Under the pieces are notes generated by a model. That model did no database searches. It was not told the DNA's origin and worked only from the letters and a program-made list of their open reading frames with translations. From Selaginella moellendorffii (lineage: Eukaryota > Streptophyta > Lycopodiopsida > Selaginellales > Selaginellaceae), in the NCBI RefSeq assembly GCF_000143415.4, contig NW_003314350.1:124001-188000 (forward strand): a DNA stretch of 64,000 nt, read 5' to 3'. Below, one piece after another: positions 60,630 through 64,000 of the stretch (the stretch's first letter is position 1; every line of letters begins with the position of its first letter). A program made the translations under genes and the position numbers.

Positions 60630-60652
60630 TCCCACTTTAACGAAATAGAGCT
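60630..60652 (-). repeat. Right terminal inverted repeat
   Basis: Reverse complement of the left TIR over 23 bp. Inside it the two ends diverge at once, apart from short GTGGGA repeats. Confidence 0.95.
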
Positions 60653-61052
60653 TACAAGCATTCTTCCACTTGTCCGAGCAGAGTCTGCCGAACACTTAGG
60701 CCGCGTACAAGTGGGACAACAACGGCGCTACAACTCCCATCATCGTCCACCTGCGGAGTACAAAGTGGATGATTTGGTGTTAGTCCGTTTTCCCCATCTT
60801 ACGGTACGTGGTTTATCTAAGGGGCTCCTTGCGCAGTGGAAAGGACCGTATCAGGTGTTGCGGCAAGTTGGACCGCAAGTTTATGAGGTTCGGCATGACG
60901 TTCAGCAGGCCGATCCTCCGGAGATTGTGCATGTGCAGCGGTTAAAACACTTCATACAAAGGGATCAGGAGCAATTAATACCGTCTACAGATCCGCCGAT
61001 GCCTCCTCCTGATGTTCCTCCAGATCCCGGCCCATCTACAAGAGAACCCTGA
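60653..61052 (+). pseudogene. pol 3' part: integrase C-terminal domain
   Basis: Directly after the right end of the DNA transposon the reading L-TSILPLVRAESAEHLG, RRYNSHHRPPAEYKVDDLV and GPYQVLRQVGPQVYEV, then HVQRLKHF, gives the integrase C-terminal (SH3-like) domain and Pro-rich tail. It is the continuation of the frame ending at 47395, showing that the two blocks were once one gene. Confidence 0.9.
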
Positions 61053-61065
61053 CGGCCTTCCATTA

Positions 61066-61085
61066 TTCCGAGAGGAGGGGATGAT
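61066..61085 (+). other. Polypurine tract
   Basis: GAGAGGAGGGGATGAT precedes the 3' LTR and would prime plus-strand DNA. Confidence 0.8.
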
Positions 61086-61257
61086 GTGAGGGCCAAGTGT
61101 ACGGCTACGATGCCGTATACTAATATTAGCGTAGTGGATTTTGGTAGCCGTCGGATTGGTTTCAATCCGGACCACTCGCTCCTGTATATAAGCTAGGGTT
61201 TTTGGGCTAATTGATATGCACATTTCTGTATTCCCTTTCCATATTCCAGGCACTCAC
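61086..61257 (+). repeat. 3' LTR (172 bp)
   Basis: Same length as the 5' LTR with four substitutions (A/C, T/C, A/G, A/G). The AAATTT target duplication follows at 61258-61263. Confidence 0.95.
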
Positions 61258-62242
61258 AAATTTAATTTATAAACTCATTTATAATAAATATTATTAAGTT
61301 TTGTAATTTTAGTATATTTATAAATTTAAAAAATTAAAATTAAAATCATAATAAGAATAAGAATATTTTAGATAACTTGTAAAGAATTTATTAAAACTAC
61401 AAAAAGCTTTTACTTATAACTAAGTGAATTATATATTAAATGATGTATATCTTGTACTCAAAATAAAGATATTAATAAATATCTTAATAATTTTAATGTT
61501 TATTTTTATTTAAAAGAATAAAATAATAACTTTACATTTTTATGGAAATAATGAGAAGGGTATTAATAAATAAAAGATGCTGGATCATGAAACATTTTGA
61601 TTATGAATATTTATATTTTCTTTAGATTTTTATTGTTTTACTTACATAAATTAAAATGTTTATACTTAAGTATCATTTTGCTAATTTTCTAATTGAGATC
61701 AAATAATATATATGTAATGTTATGAATAAAATCTTTATATTTTTCTCATAACATTTTCACCATTATGGACAAGTATATATTCAATATTATAAAGCAAATA
61801 AAAGTAACAATAGTATGTTAATGTAATTTTATTGTTACCCTTTATCATTTTTACTAATTAAAAACTATTATTTTATGAGTTTTACAACTGTTTATTTTAT
61901 TAATGCTATATTATATACTTCAATGTAAAAATGACTTCAATTACTATTTTAATTAAATTTATGTTATTGTTTCTAAAGTACAAATAGATTATGTCCCTTT
62001 CATGATTAATATTATAACAAGAATAAAATTCTAAAAACTCAAATTTAGATAATCCAAAAGCCAGGTTTTCCTGTATGAGATCTTGCAAAATTAATCCAAT
62101 AGCTAGAATTGTTTTAGGCTTCTAGTTCTAATGGTTGAGATTTTAAGATTTTAAATTTGGATATTCCGAGCCATTCTGAAGTCATTTATTTATTTAAAAT
62201 TAAATGCTTGGAATTATAAGAACCCTAGTTTAGCCATGGTGG
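61258..62242. other. AT-rich spacer
   Basis: Very AT-rich, with the target duplication at its start. No gene recognised; short open frames only. Confidence 0.7.
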
Positions 62243-64000
62243 ATGGAGAGGAGGGATTCCAGGCTCGTCTACCAGGCGCTTGTGGACGAGGGCGTCAAGC
62301 CGAGCATTGGCGTTCTTCTCGCAGCGATCAAGGTATGTAAGAATTCACGGGATTTACAAACCGGTAGGAGGATTCACGGGGATGTGATCAACAACAGGGA
62401 ATTCTCGTCTCACCGCTTCGTGGCAAGCGCATTGGTGGACATGTATGCGAAATGCGGCCGACTGGGGGATGCCAGGAGGGTGTTCGAGAGCATGAGCTCT
62501 CACGACTTGGTGTCGTGGAATTGCATGATCCAAGGCTATGCTCAGAGAGGGGAGATGGATTTAGCACTGGAACTCTACGATCGGATGCAAAGACAGGGCT
62601 GCGATCCAAACCGAGGGACGCTGCTCGCTGCTCTCAAGGCATCCGTGAGCCTGGCTGAGAGAGAAGAAGAAGAAGTAGAAGAAGAAAGCTCGAAAGTTTC
62701 TAGACGAACGAAGCGTGGACAGTGCTTGGAAAGAGGCCGAGAGATACACTCTCACGCTGTGAAGACTGGCAACGAGCTCGATCCTTTCGTGGCCAACACT
62801 TTGGTGGCCATGTATGCAAAGTGTGGAAGCATGGAAGAGGCTCACGAGATTTTCGACAAGATGAGGCAGCGGGACGTGGTGTCCTGGAACTGCTTGGTGA
62901 TGGGATACGCGAAGAACGAGCAAGGCGAGATGGCTCTGGAACTCTTCTCGCGGATGGAAGAACAAGGCTGCCAAGCAAACGCTGTGACTTTTCTCGGTGC
63001 TCTCAAGGCTTGCGTGAGCTTGGCTGAGAAAGAGCAAGGCACGCTCGTCCAGGGAAGGGTGATAAAGTGCGAGTGCCTTGAGCGAGGGAGAAGGATCCAC
63101 TCCCGAGCTGCAGAAACTTTGGGACCGGATCTCTTCGTGGCGAATGCTCTTATCGATTTCTACTCGAGGTGTGGAAGCTTAGACGAAGCACGCAGTGTTT
63201 TCGAGATCTTGGACAGGCGCCGAGACGTGGTCTCATGGAATTCCATCATCCAGGGGTGTGCTCAATCTGGAGAGGGAGATCTGGCTCTAAGTTTCTATCG
63301 AGCTATGAAAGGTGACGGCTTCCAGCCGAACAGGGTGACGGTTCTTGCCGCGTTGAAAGCTTGTGTGAGCTCGGCTGAAAAAGAAGAAGATGGAGATCCG
63401 GAGAGCAGAGTTTCATCGGCAAAGTTAGCTCGAATCCAAAAGCGTTTGGAGCAAGGCCGAGAGATTCACTTCGAAGCAGCCAAGCTTGGACTGGACTCCG
63501 ACGTTTTTGTGGCCAGCGCGCTCGTCGACATGTATGCCAAGTTCGGGAGCTTGCCGGAAGCTCGCAAAATTTTTGAGAGTATGAAGAAGCGGAGCGTAGT
63601 TCCCTGGACCGCCATTATCATGGCCTATGCTCAAAACGGCGATGGAGAGATGGCTTTGCGACTCTACTCACGCATGGAAGACGAAGGCTGTGCTCCAAAC
63701 CGGGTCACCGTTCTCGCTGCTCTCAAGGCTTGCGTGACTCTGTCGGAGAAAGAGCCCGCCATGAAAGAGCTCTCGCTGGGAAAAGGAAAAGCTATACACC
63801 GGCAGGCCGTGGAAATGGGAGTGGACTCGGAGCTCTTCGTCGCCAACGCTCTCATCGACATGTACTCGAGGTGTGGCAGCATGGCGGACGCGTCTCAAGT
63901 TTTCCATGGCATGAAGGCTCGAGATATCGTCTCCTGGAACTCCATCATCCAAGGATTTGCACAGCGGGAAGGAGGAGATCCAGAGACGGCCTTGAAACTC
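62243..64000 (+). CDS. PLS-class pentatricopeptide repeat protein (5' part; continues beyond window)
   Basis: The ATG at 62243 opens a frame without stop to the window end (586 codons). It reads MERRDSRLVYQALVDEGVKP and then P, L and S motifs repeated: FVASALVDMYAKCGRLGDAR, LVSWNCMIQGYAQ, CDPNRGTLLAALKA, RGREIHSHAVKTG, VVSWNCLVMGYAKNEQGEMA, FVANALIDFYSRCGSLDEAR and VVPWTAIIMAYAQNG. Between repeats there are unusual Glu/Lys/Arg-rich inserts after the L motifs (SLAEREEEEVEEESSKVSRR; SLAEKEQGTLVQGRV), seen in lycophyte PPR proteins. It probably binds organellar RNA for C-to-U editing, and a DYW domain may follow past the end. The minus-strand frames here are only its shadow. Confidence 0.9.
   Translation, partial: MERRDSRLVYQALVDEGVKPSIGVLLAAIKVCKNSRDLQTGRRIHGDVINNREFSSHRFVASALVDMYAKCGRLGDARRVFESMSSHDLVSWNCMIQGYAQRGEMDLALELYDRMQRQGCDPNRGTLLAALKASVSLAEREEEEVEEESSKVSRRTKRGQCLERGREIHSHAVKTGNELDPFVANTLVAMYAKCGSMEEAHEIFDKMRQRDVVSWNCLVMGYAKNEQGEMALELFSRMEEQGCQANAVTFLGALKACVSLAEKEQGTLVQGRVIKCECLERGRRIHSRAAETLGPDLFVANALIDFYSRCGSLDEARSVFEILDRRRDVVSWNSIIQGCAQSGEGDLALSFYRAMKGDGFQPNRVTVLAALKACVSSAEKEEDGDPESRVSSAKLARIQKRLEQGREIHFEAAKLGLDSDVFVASALVDMYAKFGSLPEARKIFESMKKRSVVPWTAIIMAYAQNGDGEMALRLYSRMEDEGCAPNRVTVLAALKACVTLSEKEPAMKELSLGKGKAIHRQAVEMGVDSELFVANALIDMYSRCGSMADASQVFHGMKARDIVSWNSIIQGFAQREGGDPETALKL

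Larger units (their letters stand above)
47396..60652. mobile_element. 13.25-kb DNA transposon with TIRs, DDE transposase and ParB/HAD fusion gene
   Basis: The insert is bounded by perfect 23-bp inverted repeats (47396-47418 and 60630-60652, core CTATTTCGTTAAAGTGGGA) and interrupts the gypsy integrase. It holds two divergent genes, a 2.9-kb central control-like region and many 22-bp palindromes. AGCT at each outer edge is self-complementary, so it may be part of the TIR or a 4-bp target duplication. Rejoining the pol frame would need about two more bases, so the exact border is uncertain by a few nt. Both genes keep one in-frame stop only. Confidence 0.9.
42996..61257 (+). mobile_element. Ty3/gypsy LTR retrotransposon split by a 13-kb DNA transposon
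   Basis: Two 172-bp LTRs, a gag with CCHC zinc knuckle, a pol with PR-RT-RH-IN, a polypurine tract and matching 6-bp target duplications define the element. Without the nested insertion (about 47396-60652) it is about 5.0 kb. The pol lacks a chromodomain, ending in Pro-rich DPPMPPPDVPPDPGPSTREP. LTRs differ at 4 of 172 positions, so the element inserted relatively recently. It carries a TAA in gag and a TGA near the end of the upstream pol part. Confidence 0.95.

Noticed and set aside
62561-63952. Minus-strand open frames at the window end
   Set aside because: They are shadows of the plus-strand PPR gene with regular repeat motifs.

Overview
The window looks like nuclear DNA of an early-diverging vascular plant, most likely a Selaginella moellendorffii-like lycophyte. 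This is inferred from plant-only families (germin-like protein, SCAB1-type actin binder, PLS-type PPR proteins), plant TTTAGGG repeats, and many very short introns (about 40 to 60 bp) in compact GC-richer genes set among AT-rich, transposon-filled spacers. The species name is inference; no database search was possible.

Layout: 1 to about 5.1 kb is a decayed Ty3/gypsy chromovirus-type element. 5.1 to 14.4 kb is AT-rich spacer with one spliced secreted-protein gene (6.4 to 7.2 kb). 14.4 to 21 kb holds an inverted germin-like pseudogene, an RGG-box mRNA-binding protein gene, an intact germin-like gene, a coiled-coil protein gene and a PPR gene. 21 to 30 kb is mostly debris: an unidentified broken gene, a second gypsy relic, an AT-rich lectin-like gene with a frameshift, a subtilase pseudogene split by a 315-bp insertion, and a PPR 5'-end duplicate. 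30 to 43 kb is a dense cluster of seven well-formed genes: SRPK-like kinase, animal-type COMT, SCAB1-like, FKBP62/ROF1-like, a small membrane protein, an Oca6-like phosphatase-fold protein and a PHD-finger protein. Gene models for 14.9 to 19.3 kb and 30.1 to 42.9 kb were built by splicing by eye, and the exon phases close without gaps; exceptions are the start of the COMT gene and the 3' end of the kinase gene.

42,996 to 61,257 is an LTR retrotransposon (172-bp LTRs, AAATTT target duplication) whose pol gene was split by a 13.25-kb DNA transposon with perfect terminal inverted repeats (47,396 to 60,652). This is the most interesting part. The DNA transposon carries two long divergent genes. 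One encodes a DDE-type transposase of the DUF7869-like kind. The other is an 11-exon gene for a roughly 1,640-residue fusion with a ParB-like domain, a possible adenine/cytosine methyltransferase-like fold and an FCP1/SCP1-like HAD phosphatase domain. At least eighteen copies of a 22-bp palindrome are scattered through its introns, exons and spacers, and none was seen elsewhere in the window. A ParB-like protein on an element full of palindromes suggests a parS-like recognition system, and the CG/TG(CA) differences between copies suggest cytosine methylation and deamination. Each long gene has one in-frame stop, so this copy is probably recently inactivated.

The window ends inside a second PLS-type PPR gene (62,243 onward).
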